The notes: generated by a model not told the origin, from the sequence alone. Counted from the first letter of the stretch, positions 27,001 to 35,514 are shown. The stretch: 64,000 nt of DNA from Polaribacter haliotis (GCF_014784055.1 NZ_CP061813.1:3730001-3794000); one strand, 5' to 3'. Made by a program: numbers and translations.

Positions 27001-27686
27001 TAGATGGTTATTTAACAGGACGAACTTTCGAGTCTAAAAGAGAAAAACCTTTAATGTATAACGATGGACAAGGGTATATCCATTACCAAAAGGGCTCTTT
27101 GGTTTTATATGCAATGAGCGATTATATTGGTGAAGAAAATTTTAATGGAGCTATTAAAAAGTATGTGAATAAAGTAAAGTTTCAAGAACCACCTTATACA
27201 ACCTCTATAGAAATGGTCGAATTTATAAAGGAAGCAACACCAGATTCTTTAAAATACCTTATTAAAGATATGTTCGAAACAATTACACTTTATAAAAACA
27301 GAGTTGTAGATTTAAAATCTAAAGAACTAGAAAATGGAAAATATCAGGTTGATATCGAGTTTGAAGTTTCTAAATATAGAAATAACGAGAAAGGAAAACG
27401 TTATTATAGCGATAACAAAAAAGATTCCATTTCTTACACTAAAGAAGGTTCTGAAAAACCTATTTATTCTGTTCCTTTAGCAGACTATATAGATATTGGT
27501 ATTTTTACAGAAGAAGAAATCGATGGTAAAAAAGAAGAGAAGCAATTGTATTTTAAAAAGCATAAGATTACTCAAATAAATAATAAAATTACAATTATTG
27601 TAGATGAGAGGCCAATAGAAGTTGGTATAGATCCTTACAATAAATTAATAGATACGAAATCTGACGATAATCGAAGGAAATTATAA
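24033..27686 (+). CDS. ABC-2 permease fused to an M1-family peptidase domain
   Basis: A 1217-residue two-part protein. The N-terminal half (about residues 1-590) is an ABC permease with two sets of roughly six helices (about 15-265 and 330-590). The C-terminal half is a gluzincin domain with zinc motif HELAH at residues 938-942 and the third-ligand Glu in TSESMSEY about 20 residues later. The exopeptidase GxMEN motif of classical M1 aminopeptidases is absent; the equivalent strand reads GGSFAQSFPNTIPFSE. The ATPase at 23089 is its probable partner. Such fusions occur across Bacteroidota; transport substrate and peptidase role are unknown. Confidence 0.9.
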   Translation: MFSTIFKQELKYWFNKPLLYIFIAIFLLISFFIASASAGIFDNISGTMGSSRIVNSPIQIIGIFNELTILILFLFPAIIGVSIYRDFKSEMHTILFSYPFTKANYLFAKFFSGVVAVSAIVLVIALGLFIGFRFPGTNSDLIESFSFISYIKAYLIFVLPNILFFGAVVFAVVTFTRSIGAGFISVIILLFFGFGISSILSEPEQVNLLAILDPFGFSAIDKYTKYWTMSEQNALQIPIKEYIIYNRLFWLAITSLVFGLVYKYFKFNQNALTISFRKTKGERVTKTNFSGVTKIELTKVSYNYSFLQNLKTTWKLSNLEFKYIFKSLPFICILIVGVLLLVGSLFFVGEIFGTKTLPVTWQMLSGGNTFTLIINLCTFLYSGMLVQRARTAKINYLVDSTPIPNWTLLFSKLIALLKMQLVLLSVIMVAGVLFQTYKGFYDYEIMHYIKELFGLKFLNYVVWALLSIFIQTLFKNQYLGFFVLLIISIAMPLLGLVGVELAVFKYNEGPGFSYSDMNGYGSGLSRYLWYKVYWVLGGTVLIVLSVLMWVRGLPNNFVERIYIAKKRFKVPQKIAFFTFLITFLSLGFTIWKATKSDSKNSASKQAELDAVKWEKTYKKYQNYRQPRIVGVKADVAIFPKERTYNASVEFTMVNKTDQAIDTILLNHNSLESTFEFNKPNNIVLEDTVFHFDIYQLKNKLQPGDSLQLSVTVKSKENTTFQQKSPIRENGTFINNFSIFPSLGYSPAGELRDDKTREKYDLPKNNLRPHPSDSTALGNTYISRDADWIDFEATVSTSKDQIAIAPGYLQKEWTEGNRRYFNYKMDSKILNFYAFNSARYKVKKEMWNGISLEIYYHKSHTYNLDRMMKGIKASLEYNTKNFSPYQHKQVRIIEFPRTGGSFAQSFPNTIPFSEGVGFIADVDDTKDGGVDYPFAITVHELAHQWFAHQVIGADVLGATLTSESMSEYVSLKVIEKKQGKTKMRKFLKDALDGYLTGRTFESKREKPLMYNDGQGYIHYQKGSLVLYAMSDYIGEENFNGAIKKYVNKVKFQEPPYTTSIEMVEFIKEATPDSLKYLIKDMFETITLYKNRVVDLKSKELENGKYQVDIEFEVSKYRNNEKGKRYYSDNKKDSISYTKEGSEKPIYSVPLADYIDIGIFTEEEIDGKKEEKQLYFKKHKITQINNKITIIVDERPIEVGIDPYNKLIDTKSDDNRRKL

Positions 27687-27691
27687 TAAAT

Positions 27692-28345
27692 ATGACAAAA
27701 CAAATCAAAATAACAACTGCTTCTATACTTTTTTTAGCAGTTGTTATTTTTCATATATATGGGCTTTTAGAAAGTGAAACACTAGCGTTTTTTACAAAAC
27801 CATTTTTAACGATAACTTTGGTTATCATATATTTAGTATCCGTTAAAAAACCCAGTTTTTGGTATGTTTCTGCCTTGTTTTTTTCTTTTTGGGGTGATGT
27901 TTTTCTGCTTTTTAAAGAAGATTTTTTCTTATTTGGTTTAGCTTCTTTTCTATTTGCACATATCTTATATATTAAAATTTCTGCAGATTTTTTAAAGAAA
28001 ATTAAACCTCATAAAATATTGTTAGTTTCGTTTCCATTTGTAATAATTTTCATTGGTTTATTATGGCTTTTAAAAGATGATTTAGGCGATTTTTTAATCC
28101 CAGTAATTGTTTACGGAATTACCATTTCTTCTTTTGGAGCAATAACGCTTCTAAATTATGTTGAAGAAAAAAGGACAGAAAACCTATGGCTATTTCTGGG
28201 GGCACTTATTTTTATAATATCAGATAGTGTATTGGCAATTAATAAGTTTTATGAGGCTAGAGAAATGTTTGAAGTTGTAATAATGGTAACTTATATTATT
28301 GCTCAATATTTAATTTGTAAAGCGTTAATAGCGAAAGATTCATAA
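27692..28345 (+). CDS. Lysoplasmalogenase-like YhhN-family membrane protein
   Basis: A 217-residue integral membrane protein with about eight helices. The conserved helix sequence FFSFWGDVFLLF near residue 69 and the late FISDSVLAINKF near residue 172 are hallmarks of the YhhN/TMEM86 family, whose animal members hydrolyse lysoplasmalogen. Bacterial activity is not established. It begins 5 bp after the permease/peptidase fusion and ends just before a strong terminator, so it is the last gene of that unit. Confidence 0.88.
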   Translation: MTKQIKITTASILFLAVVIFHIYGLLESETLAFFTKPFLTITLVIIYLVSVKKPSFWYVSALFFSFWGDVFLLFKEDFFLFGLASFLFAHILYIKISADFLKKIKPHKILLVSFPFVIIFIGLLWLLKDDLGDFLIPVIVYGITISSFGAITLLNYVEEKRTENLWLFLGALIFIISDSVLAINKFYEAREMFEVVIMVTYIIAQYLICKALIAKDS

Positions 28346-28374
28346 AGTATTAATTATAGAAAAGTATAAAATCA

Positions 28375-28406
28375 AAAAAAGCAACTACGTGAGTAGTTGC
28401 TTTTTT
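28375..28406 (+). terminator. Strong intrinsic terminator
   Basis: GCAACTAC (28381-28388) and GTAGTTGC (28393-28400) form a perfect 8-bp stem with loop GTGA, extended by A-run (28375-28380) and T-run (28401-28406). It ends the ABC/peptidase/YhhN unit. Confidence 0.92.
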
Positions 28407-28683
28407 AGATAGGGGTAAACTTCTATATTTTTTAACTATTGTTGTTAGGGCAACTCAAGCAAAATTCTCTATTTACCAGTTAGGGGTTAATTGTGTTTTT
28501 GACGACTATATCTCTAACACTTTACAATTATAGTAAAAAAAATGTTAAAAAATGAAATAATTTAAAAAAAAAATATATTTTTTTATGTTTAAATCGTTTT
28601 TAGTATCCTAATATAAATGTAGTTTATAACCAAATACTGTTAGTAAAGAATGTCTATTTTTAGGTAGTAACTTTAAAGAAAGT
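28407..28683. other. Gene-free gap between convergent genes with two TAGGGGTWAA words
   Basis: No gene is visible in these 277 bp. Two direct copies of a GC-rich word, TAGGGGTAAA (28410-28419) and TAGGGGTTAA (28481-28490), are 71 bp apart in very AT-rich DNA. Both flanking genes end here, so a regulatory role for a neighbour is not evident; it may be a relic of a lost gene. Confidence 0.3.
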
Positions 28684-29076
28684 CTATTTGAAATTTTTAC
28701 CAATCAAAGGAACGTTTTTCCTTTCTTTATAAAGTACTATTAAAGCTACAATAAGCGATAAACAAGCCGAACCAAATAATAAACCACCATCATTATTGTG
28801 AACGATGCCAAGTTTTGTTAAATGAGAAAAGATGGCTCCAGACATTAAACCAATAATCATGGTTGCTCCTAACCAAATAGTTTTCGGAATAAAGAAAACA
28901 ATACAAGCAATTAATTCTAAAACACCAGTTCCAACTCTTAAATAAGCTTCATTTTCACCTGCTAATTTGGTAAATAAAGCGACACTTTCTTCTGCGCCTG
29001 AAAATTTATAATAAAGTGTTTGTAATATAATTATAGAGATAATTATTTTAAAAATGAAAATGATTTTTGTTGACAT
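28684..29076 (-). CDS. DoxX-family membrane protein
   Basis: A 130-residue protein with four transmembrane helices, the size and layout of DoxX-like proteins. The motif YYKFSGAEE near residue 22 and RVGTGVLELIACIVFFIP near residue 47 fit the family. DoxX relatives range from a quinol oxidase subunit to proteins of unknown role in redox stress. It is a single leftward gene divergent from the phytase-like lipoprotein gene. Confidence 0.86.
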   Translation of the reverse strand: MSTKIIFIFKIIISIIILQTLYYKFSGAEESVALFTKLAGENEAYLRVGTGVLELIACIVFFIPKTIWLGATMIIGLMSGAIFSHLTKLGIVHNNDGGLLFGSACLSLIVALIVLYKERKNVPLIGKNFK

Positions 29077-29139
29077 TTGGATTGATTTGTTTTTTTAGAC
29101 GAATTATTTATTTTAAGCTTACTTGATTTATAAAAAAAG

Positions 29140-29147
29140 TAACTTTG
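29140..29147 (+). promoter_or_regulatory. Candidate -7 element before the phytase-like lipoprotein gene
   Basis: TAACTTTG fits TAnnTTTG and lies 15 bp before the ATG at 29163. A TTG at 29123-29125 could be a -33 element, although the 14-bp gap is shorter than usual. Confidence 0.35.
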
Positions 29148-29162
29148 TAAAAAACTTCAAAA

Positions 29163-30245
29163 ATGAAAAACTTCATTTATTTTATTTTTTTCTGTATTGT
29201 TTTTTCTGCTTGCAAAAAAGATCCACAAACGAAACTTCAATTTTTAGACGAATATATTTTACAAGATTCAACATTTATTAAAAACACATTAATTGGAGGA
29301 TTATCTGGAATAGACAACGTAAATGGGTTTTATTATTTTGTTGTTGATGATGCCAAAAATCCAAGGTTTTTAAAAGCGAAAATTAGTATTGAAGAAAATA
29401 AAATTAAAGAAGTAGCTATTAAAGATATTGTTTTATTAAAAGATACAACTAGTACTTTTTATGCTGAAAATCATTTAGATTTAGAATCCATTTTTGTGGA
29501 TGAAACTATAAATGAAGTCAATTTTGTAAGTGAAGGTTCTATAAAATATAAAAAAGCACCTTCAGTTTTTAAAACCGACTTGAATGGTAAGTTTCTTGAA
29601 AGTTTTTCACTTCCAAAAACGTTGGAAAATGAACAAAATATGCATCATAATGCAACTTTTGAAGCTTCCTCTAAAAGTTTTAATAGTAAAGGCTTTTGGG
29701 TAGCCATGGAAGGAGTTTTAAAATCGGATGGAGTGGAACCAACTTTTACCAAAACCAATTCTCCAATTAGAATTACTTATTTTGATAAAAAAACAAAAAA
29801 AGCGACAAAGCAATTTGCATATCAATTAGAAAAGATAACAAAACCAGCCAAAGGAAACGTAAACTTAAATGGAGTTACTGCAATTTTAGAGTATAAGGAA
29901 AATTGCTTTTTTGTAGTTGAAAGGACTTACCAAAATGGTTATGGAAGTTATGGAAATATCATTCGTATTTTCGATGCTAAAATTGAAGGAAATTCAACAA
30001 ATACAATTGCCATAGACTCTTTAAATAATACTACGTTTCATTCTCTCAAGAAAAGCCTATTGTTTAATTTTGAAGAAGTAAAAGACAAATTAACAGACGG
30101 AATAATAGATAATATAGAAGGCATTACATTTGGATCAAAATTAAACAATGGAAATAATTCTCTAATTTTAATTTCCGACGATAATTTTCAATTGTATGGC
30201 AAACAGTTAAATCAATTTATTTTGTTAGAAATTACCAACAAATAA
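29163..30245 (+). CDS. Esterase-like activity of phytase-family lipoprotein
   Basis: A 360-residue exported lipoprotein with the lipobox VFSAC (Cys17). The mature part matches the beta-propeller esterase-like activity of phytase domain: GGLSGIDNVNGFYYFVVDD near residue 44, ESIFVDE near 107, GFWVAMEG near 172 and TDGIIDNIEGITFG near 312. The family is named from one phytase-related protein; the real substrate is uncertain. It is outer-membrane or periplasm-anchored. The following gene is a DUF6913 protein, 37 bp later, on the same strand. Confidence 0.85.
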   Translation: MKNFIYFIFFCIVFSACKKDPQTKLQFLDEYILQDSTFIKNTLIGGLSGIDNVNGFYYFVVDDAKNPRFLKAKISIEENKIKEVAIKDIVLLKDTTSTFYAENHLDLESIFVDETINEVNFVSEGSIKYKKAPSVFKTDLNGKFLESFSLPKTLENEQNMHHNATFEASSKSFNSKGFWVAMEGVLKSDGVEPTFTKTNSPIRITYFDKKTKKATKQFAYQLEKITKPAKGNVNLNGVTAILEYKENCFFVVERTYQNGYGSYGNIIRIFDAKIEGNSTNTIAIDSLNNTTFHSLKKSLLFNFEEVKDKLTDGIIDNIEGITFGSKLNNGNNSLILISDDNFQLYGKQLNQFILLEITNK

Positions 30246-30282
30246 TTCTTACTTTTACAATCTTTAGCATTTATATTTCCGA

Positions 30283-30798
30283 ATGATATTTAAAAAACTA
30301 AAACATAATATTCTTCAAAAAAAGTTCGACAAAGCTTTACAGAAATCTACAATTAATAGAGTGGTTTCTCAAAAGAAAATACAGTCTGTAGGTATTTTAA
30401 CGTCAGAAGAAATTTTCTCTAAACTAGACATTTTGCCTATTGTTGAAGAGATTTTAGAAGTTAGAAATACGAAAATTTATAGTTTTAGACCCTTTAATAA
30501 GTTAGACGAATTTTCTTATAAGCATTTCTCTGAAAACGATATCAATTGGAAAGGAGAGTTTATTCAAGAAAATTTCGAGAGCTTTTTACAACAACCTTTC
30601 GACTTATTAATTTGTTATTTTAACAAACCAAACTTGTATTTAGAAAGTGCTGTTTTACAGTCGAAAGCATCTTTTAATGTAGGTTTTTCGGGTGTGAATT
30701 CAAACTTATTTGAAATAGAAATTTCTGAGGATATTCTAAATGTAAACGAATTTACTTTAGAGTTAAAAAAATACCTTCAAATTATTAAAAAACTTTAA
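30283..30798 (+). CDS. DUF6913-family protein
   Basis: A 171-residue cytoplasmic protein with basic N-terminus (KKLKHNILQKKFDKAL) and conserved segments SVGILTSEE near residue 36, IYSFRPFNKLDE and FDLLICYFNKPNLYLE near residue 107. This protein is commonly encoded just before dapA in flavobacteria, as here. No activity is known; the link to lysine or peptidoglycan precursor synthesis rests on neighbourhood only. Confidence 0.78.
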   Translation: MIFKKLKHNILQKKFDKALQKSTINRVVSQKKIQSVGILTSEEIFSKLDILPIVEEILEVRNTKIYSFRPFNKLDEFSYKHFSENDINWKGEFIQENFESFLQQPFDLLICYFNKPNLYLESAVLQSKASFNVGFSGVNSNLFEIEISEDILNVNEFTLELKKYLQIIKKL

Positions 30799-30874
30799 AA
30801 TTAAACTTTAATTATAAAGTTGTTTATTCTTTCTAAGAATTTATAAAAGTGTAAAATTATCAATCTTAAAAGTG

Positions 30875-30882
30875 TAATTTTG
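30875..30882 (+). promoter_or_regulatory. Candidate -7 element of dapA
   Basis: TAATTTTG, matching TAnnTTTG, 17 bp before the dapA ATG in a 101-bp gap. No clear TTG -33 element at standard distance. Confidence 0.35.
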
Positions 30883-30899
30883 TACTTCTAAAAATAAAA

Positions 30900-31778
30900 A
30901 TGATGCAAGAGTTTATTGGAACAGGAGTTGCCTTAATTACACCTTTTAAAGAAGATTTAAGTGTAGATTTTGATGCACTTGTAAAGTTGGTGAATTTCAA
31001 CATAGAAAATGGTACAGATTACTTAGTAATTAATGGTACAACTGGAGAAAGCGCTACCATTTCAAAGGAAGAAAGGAAACAAATTATAGACGTTATCGCA
31101 AAAGCAAATAACAAACGTTTGCCTTTGGTTTTAGGTATTGGAGGTAACAATACTTTAGAAGTTGTAAAAGATATAAAAAATACAGATTTATCAAATATCG
31201 ATGGTATTTTATCAGTAGCACCTTATTACAGTAAACCAACACAAGAAGGTTTTTATCAGCATTTTAAAGCGATTGCAGAAGCTACAGAAAAACCAATTAT
31301 TTTATATAATGTTCCAGGTAGAACAGCGAAAAACATGGATGTTTCTACAACAATTCGTTTGGCAAAAGATTTTAAAAATGTAGTTGGAGTTAAAGAAGCA
31401 GGAAATAATACACAGCAATATTTAGAATTATTACGTGATAAGCCAGCAGATTTTTTAATTATTTCTGGTGATGATGATCTAGCTTTAGGAGTAACTTTAG
31501 CAGGAGGTTCTGGAGTTATTTCTGTAATTGGCCAAGCATTTCCAAAAGAATTTTCTACAATGATTAATTGTGGTTTAGAAGGAAAAAACAAAGAAGGTTA
31601 TGCCATTCATTTTAAAATGATGGAAATTATCGACTTAATTTTTGCTGAAAATAATCCTGCAGGAATTAAAGCTGTATTACAAGAACTAAACATTTCATCA
31701 GATTATGTTAGGCTTCCATTAGTTCCAGCAAGTGAAGAATTGCAGTCTAAAATAACGAAATTTGTAAATCAGTTTTAA
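30900..31778 (+). CDS. dapA: 4-hydroxy-tetrahydrodipicolinate synthase
   Basis: A 292-residue TIM-barrel enzyme that condenses pyruvate with aspartate semialdehyde, the first committed step to lysine and meso-diaminopimelate. The Schiff-base Lys is in VVGVKEAG (Lys165), the catalytic Tyr in LYNVPGRT (Tyr136) and the Thr pair in NGTTGES (47-48). The full length and all active-site residues are present. ATG at 30900 or 30903 are equally possible starts (MMQE). It follows the DUF6913 gene. Confidence 0.96.
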   Translation: MMQEFIGTGVALITPFKEDLSVDFDALVKLVNFNIENGTDYLVINGTTGESATISKEERKQIIDVIAKANNKRLPLVLGIGGNNTLEVVKDIKNTDLSNIDGILSVAPYYSKPTQEGFYQHFKAIAEATEKPIILYNVPGRTAKNMDVSTTIRLAKDFKNVVGVKEAGNNTQQYLELLRDKPADFLIISGDDDLALGVTLAGGSGVISVIGQAFPKEFSTMINCGLEGKNKEGYAIHFKMMEIIDLIFAENNPAGIKAVLQELNISSDYVRLPLVPASEELQSKITKFVNQF

Positions 31779-32147
31779 AATAAGACTGTATTTAATACTG
31801 AAATAAATTTTTTACTCAAAGTGAAATCAATTATAACTTACAAAAGATAGATTTTTAATTGTTAAACACTATTGAAACTTCAAATTATATCACTAAAAAT
31901 AGCGGAATAAGATTAACAAACTTTTAGGAACACTTTATTCATTTTTTTGTTGTTTTGTGATGATTATTGCACAATACAATTTACGGTGTAAAAAATCGTT
32001 TTATTTTCGAAATTAGTTTCTTAATGCAGTGTATTAAGTTTCCTTTGAAAGTGTTATCCTAAACTTGTTTTAGGAACTAAAAAAAAAGAATTATTTTAGA
32101 AAAAATAAATTCTTTTATTATCCATTATTAATCACTAATTTTGCCCG
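31779..32147. other. 369-bp gap with weak hairpins, no gene
   Basis: No supported ORF or RNA. An AT-only hairpin (about 32088-32116, AAGAATT...AATTCTT with a bulge) and a 7-bp TCCTAAA/TTTAGGA hairpin near 32058-32075 are visible. The 3' edge carries the bamD promoter candidate. Two related words (TTTTAGGAAC) occur near 31924 and 32068. Confidence 0.35.
32136..32143 (+). promoter_or_regulatory. Candidate -7 element of the bamD operon
   Basis: TAATTTTG ends only 4 bp before the bamD ATG. If this is the true -7 element the transcript would start at or next to the start codon, so the bamD message could be leaderless. Confidence 0.4.
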
Positions 32148-33008
32148 ATGCAAAAAATTAAAAATTTAGCGTGTTTATTTACACTTAGTTTACTACTGTT
32201 TTCTTGTGGTGAATATCAAAAAGTATTAAATAAAGGTACTGCAGAAGAGCAGTATAAAATGGCCGTAAAAATGTACGAAAGTCAAAAATACGGTAAAGCA
32301 TTGCGTTTATTCGAAAAAATAACACCAACTTATAGAGGAAAACCTCAAATGGAGCGTATTCAATTTATGGTTGCACAGTCTAATTATAACGAAAAAAATT
32401 ATACGCTAGCAGGTTATTATTTCGATCGTTTCACAAAAAACTATCCTAATAGTTCTAAGAAAGAAGAAGCCGCATTTTTGTCTGCAAATAGTTACAAGTT
32501 AGCTTCACCACGTTTTAGTTTAGATCCAACAGATACAAACAAAGCATTGGAATCTTACCAAAGTTTTATAAATACGTATCCAGATTCAGATAAGATAGAG
32601 GAAGCAAACAAAGATTATAAAGAACTACGATATAAATTAGAAAAGAAATATTTCGAAATTGCAAAAACGTATTATAGAACTGCAGATTACGATGCAAGAA
32701 ACTACAATGCTGCTATTCAAGCTTTTGATAATTTATTAGAAGATTATTTAGGAACAGAATTTAAAGAAGAAGCATTTTATTATCGTTTTAAAGCAGCAAA
32801 CGATTTTGTTTTTAAAAGTACAGATAGAAGAAAAATTGAGCGTATTAAAGATGCTACAGATGCTTATGATAAGTTGGTAAGAAGTTTTCCTGAAACAACT
32901 TACCTAGAAGATGCTAACGATATGTTGGCCAAATTAAAACAAGAACAAGCAAGAATAGATGCTTTAATAGCAAATATGAAAAAAATAGAAAATATTCAAA
33001 AGAAATAA
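32148..33008 (+). CDS. bamD: Outer membrane protein assembly factor BamD
   Basis: A 286-residue outer-membrane lipoprotein; signal LACLFTLSLLLFSCGEYQ puts the lipid Cys at residue 20. The body consists of TPR helices (for instance EQYKMAVKMYESQKYGKAL near 35 and the EEAAFLSANSYKLA segment near 105) as in BamD/ComL/YfiO. It works with BamA in inserting beta-barrel proteins. It is the first gene of a five-gene cluster (bamD-rpoZ-coaBC-DUF4835-recN) with gaps of 10 bp or overlaps up to DUF4835. Confidence 0.93.
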   Translation: MQKIKNLACLFTLSLLLFSCGEYQKVLNKGTAEEQYKMAVKMYESQKYGKALRLFEKITPTYRGKPQMERIQFMVAQSNYNEKNYTLAGYYFDRFTKNYPNSSKKEEAAFLSANSYKLASPRFSLDPTDTNKALESYQSFINTYPDSDKIEEANKDYKELRYKLEKKYFEIAKTYYRTADYDARNYNAAIQAFDNLLEDYLGTEFKEEAFYYRFKAANDFVFKSTDRRKIERIKDATDAYDKLVRSFPETTYLEDANDMLAKLKQEQARIDALIANMKKIENIQKK

Positions 33009-33018
33009 TAATTTAATT

Positions 33019-33339
33019 ATGGATTATAAAGATACAAAAGCAGCCTTAACAACTATTACTTACGATAAGAATGAGTTGGAAGCGCAAACAGAAAATATTT
33101 ACGAAGCTATCTCTATTATTGCAAAGAGAGCAGAGCAAGTAAATAATGATTTGAAAAAAGAATTGGTAGAGAAATTAGACGAATTCGCAACTTACAACGA
33201 TAGTTTAGAAGAAGTATTTGAAAATAAAGAGCAAATAGAAGTTTCTAAATTTTACGAAAGATTACCAAAACCAACGGCAATTGCTGTTGAAGAATGGTTA
33301 AACGACAAAATTTACCATAGAACACCAGACGCACAATAA
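33019..33339 (+). CDS. rpoZ: DNA-directed RNA polymerase omega subunit (RpoZ-like)
   Basis: A 106-residue Bacteroidota-type omega subunit. The central helix ENIYEAISIIAKRAEQVN near residue 26 corresponds to the conserved omega segment that binds the beta' subunit, and the rest is divergent as usual in this phylum. It assists assembly of RNA polymerase. It lies 10 bp after bamD and its stop overlaps the coaBC start (TAATG). Confidence 0.88.
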   Translation: MDYKDTKAALTTITYDKNELEAQTENIYEAISIIAKRAEQVNNDLKKELVEKLDEFATYNDSLEEVFENKEQIEVSKFYERLPKPTAIAVEEWLNDKIYHRTPDAQ

Positions 33340-34550
33340 TGTCTGTTTTAAGCGGAAAAAAGATTCTTTTAGGAATAACTGCCGGAATTGCCGCTTACAA
33401 AACGGCAGGTTTAGTCCGTTTATTTATAAAATTAGGCGCAGAAGTCAAAGTTATTATGACGCCTGCGTCTAAAGATTTTATAACACCTCTTACACTTTCC
33501 ACACTTTCTAAAAATCCTGTTCATTCTACTTTTTATGATAAAGAAGACGAAAATGAATTATGGAATAATCATGTAGATTTAGGTCTTTGGGCAGATTATA
33601 TGTTAATAGCACCTGCTACTGCAAATACATTGTCTAAAATGGCAAATGGTATTTGTGATAATTTGTTGTTAGCAACTTATTTATCTGCTAAATGTCCAGT
33701 TTATTTTGCTCCAGCAATGGATTTGGACATGTACATTCATCCATCTACAAAACAAAGTTTAGATACATTAAAAAGTTTTGGTAATATTATAATACCTGCA
33801 ACTTCTGGCGAATTAGCAAGTGGTTTGGTTGGTGAAGGAAGAATGGCAGAACCAGAAGATATTGTTTCCTTTATGGAAAACGATATACTATCTAAATTGC
33901 CTTTAAAAGGAAAGAAACTATTATTAACAGCAGGACCAACTTACGAAGCAATTGATCCAGTTCGTTTTATTGGAAATCATTCTTCTGGAAAAATGGGATT
34001 TGCAATCGCAAAAGCGGCGGCAAATTTGGGGGCAGAAGTATTTTTAATTTCTGGGCCTTCACATCAACAAATAAAACATTCATTTGTACATAGAATAGAC
34101 GTGATTTCTGCAGAAGAAATGTATAAAGAGTCACATAAATATTTTGGAGAAGTAGATATTGCAATTCTTTCTGCAGCAGTTGCAGATTATAAACCAAAAA
34201 ATGTTGCTATTCAGAAAATAAAAAAGACAGATACATCGTTAGAGATTCATCTTGCACCAACAAAAGATATTTTGGCTTCTTTAGGAGCAATTAAGAAAGA
34301 TCAATTTTTAGTTGGTTTTGCACTGGAAACAAATAACGAGTTGGAAAATGCAAAAGGTAAGCTAATTAGAAAGAATTTAGATGCGATTGTATTAAATTCC
34401 TTACAAGATAAAGGTGCAGGTTTTGCAACGGACACAAATAAAATTACTATTATTGATAAAAATTTGAATGAAAAAACTTTCAAATTAAAATCGAAGCAAG
34501 AAGTAGCAAAAGATATTATAAACGAAATTATAAAAAAAATACATGCGTAA
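33339..34550 (+). CDS. coaBC: Bifunctional phosphopantothenoylcysteine decarboxylase / phosphopantothenate--cysteine ligase
   Basis: A 403-residue fusion performing two steps of coenzyme A synthesis. Residues about 1-180 form the flavin-dependent CoaC decarboxylase (KILLGITAGIAAYK start; PAMDLDMYIHP motif near 125). Residues about 185-403 form the CoaB ligase (GPTYEAIDPVRFIGNHSSG near 201, AAVADYKPK near 279, and the KKDQFLVGFALET segment near 320). It overlaps rpoZ by one base and DUF4835 by 8 bp, so it is tightly coupled. Confidence 0.96.
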   Translation: MSVLSGKKILLGITAGIAAYKTAGLVRLFIKLGAEVKVIMTPASKDFITPLTLSTLSKNPVHSTFYDKEDENELWNNHVDLGLWADYMLIAPATANTLSKMANGICDNLLLATYLSAKCPVYFAPAMDLDMYIHPSTKQSLDTLKSFGNIIIPATSGELASGLVGEGRMAEPEDIVSFMENDILSKLPLKGKKLLLTAGPTYEAIDPVRFIGNHSSGKMGFAIAKAAANLGAEVFLISGPSHQQIKHSFVHRIDVISAEEMYKESHKYFGEVDIAILSAAVADYKPKNVAIQKIKKTDTSLEIHLAPTKDILASLGAIKKDQFLVGFALETNNELENAKGKLIRKNLDAIVLNSLQDKGAGFATDTNKITIIDKNLNEKTFKLKSKQEVAKDIINEIIKKIHA

Positions 34551-35433
34551 AGTTGCGTTACTTTTTATATTATTCTTCTCAGTTTTAAGCAACAAAGCTC
34601 AAGAATTAAATTGTTTAGTTACAGTAAATTCAGAGCAAATCGCAGGTTCTAATAAGCAGGTTTTTTCTACACTTCAAAAAGCTTTAACAGAATATATAAA
34701 CCAAACAAAGTGGACAAATAAAACTGTAAAACCAGAAGAAAGAGTAGATTGTGCTATTACCATGATTATTACTTCTAGAGATAATAATAATTTTAAGGCG
34801 ACGCTGCAAGTACAATCCACAAGACCTATTTATAATTCTAGTTATGCAAGTCCTGTTTTAAATTTAAAAGACAACGAATTCTCTTTTAAATACAACGAGT
34901 TCGATCCGTTAATTTATAACAAAAATTCTTTCGATAGCAATTTGGTGTCAACCATTGTGTTTTATGTAAATGTAATCTTAGGATTAGATGCAGATACTTT
35001 TTTAAAGTTTGGTGGAGAAGCACAATTAAAAGAAGCGCAAAATGTAATGTTGCAAGCACAACAAAGTGGTTTAGCTACTTGGCAAAATGTGGTGGGGAAA
35101 CAAAATAAATATTTATTGATAGACAATTTGTTATCTCCAAAACTAAAAGCATATAGAAACACACTTTATAATTATCATATGAAAGGTTTAGATTTATTCG
35201 TTTCGAATAAAGATGCAGGAAAACAAGGTGTGGAAGACAGTGTTATTGCTTTAAAAAATATCTACAATAAATCAATTGGAAATTACTTAATTCGTTTGTT
35301 TTTTGATTCAAAAGGCGATGAGTTGGTAAATATTTATTCAGAAGGTCCAGTGACAAGAAACAAAAACCAATTGATACAAACTTTAAGAAACATATCTCCA
35401 AACAACAATCCTAAGTGGAGAAAGATGGATTAA
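34543..35433 (+). CDS. DUF4835-family exported protein
   Basis: A 296-residue protein with a signal peptide (VALLFILFFSVLSNKAQE). Conserved features of DUF4835 are QELNCLVTVNSEQI at the mature start, TIVFYVNVILGLDADTF near residue 147 and the C-terminal ISPNNNPKWRKMD. It is always near coaBC and recN in flavobacteria but its role is not known. It overlaps the end of coaBC by 8 bp. Confidence 0.87.
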   Translation: MRKVALLFILFFSVLSNKAQELNCLVTVNSEQIAGSNKQVFSTLQKALTEYINQTKWTNKTVKPEERVDCAITMIITSRDNNNFKATLQVQSTRPIYNSSYASPVLNLKDNEFSFKYNEFDPLIYNKNSFDSNLVSTIVFYVNVILGLDADTFLKFGGEAQLKEAQNVMLQAQQSGLATWQNVVGKQNKYLLIDNLLSPKLKAYRNTLYNYHMKGLDLFVSNKDAGKQGVEDSVIALKNIYNKSIGNYLIRLFFDSKGDELVNIYSEGPVTRNKNQLIQTLRNISPNNNPKWRKMD

Positions 35434-35514
35434 GTTGGTACTTAAAATTCCATTCCAATTTTATCACTTTTTTTCAGTTAAATTAATTACTTTTATGTTT
35501 TAATTTACAAAGAT

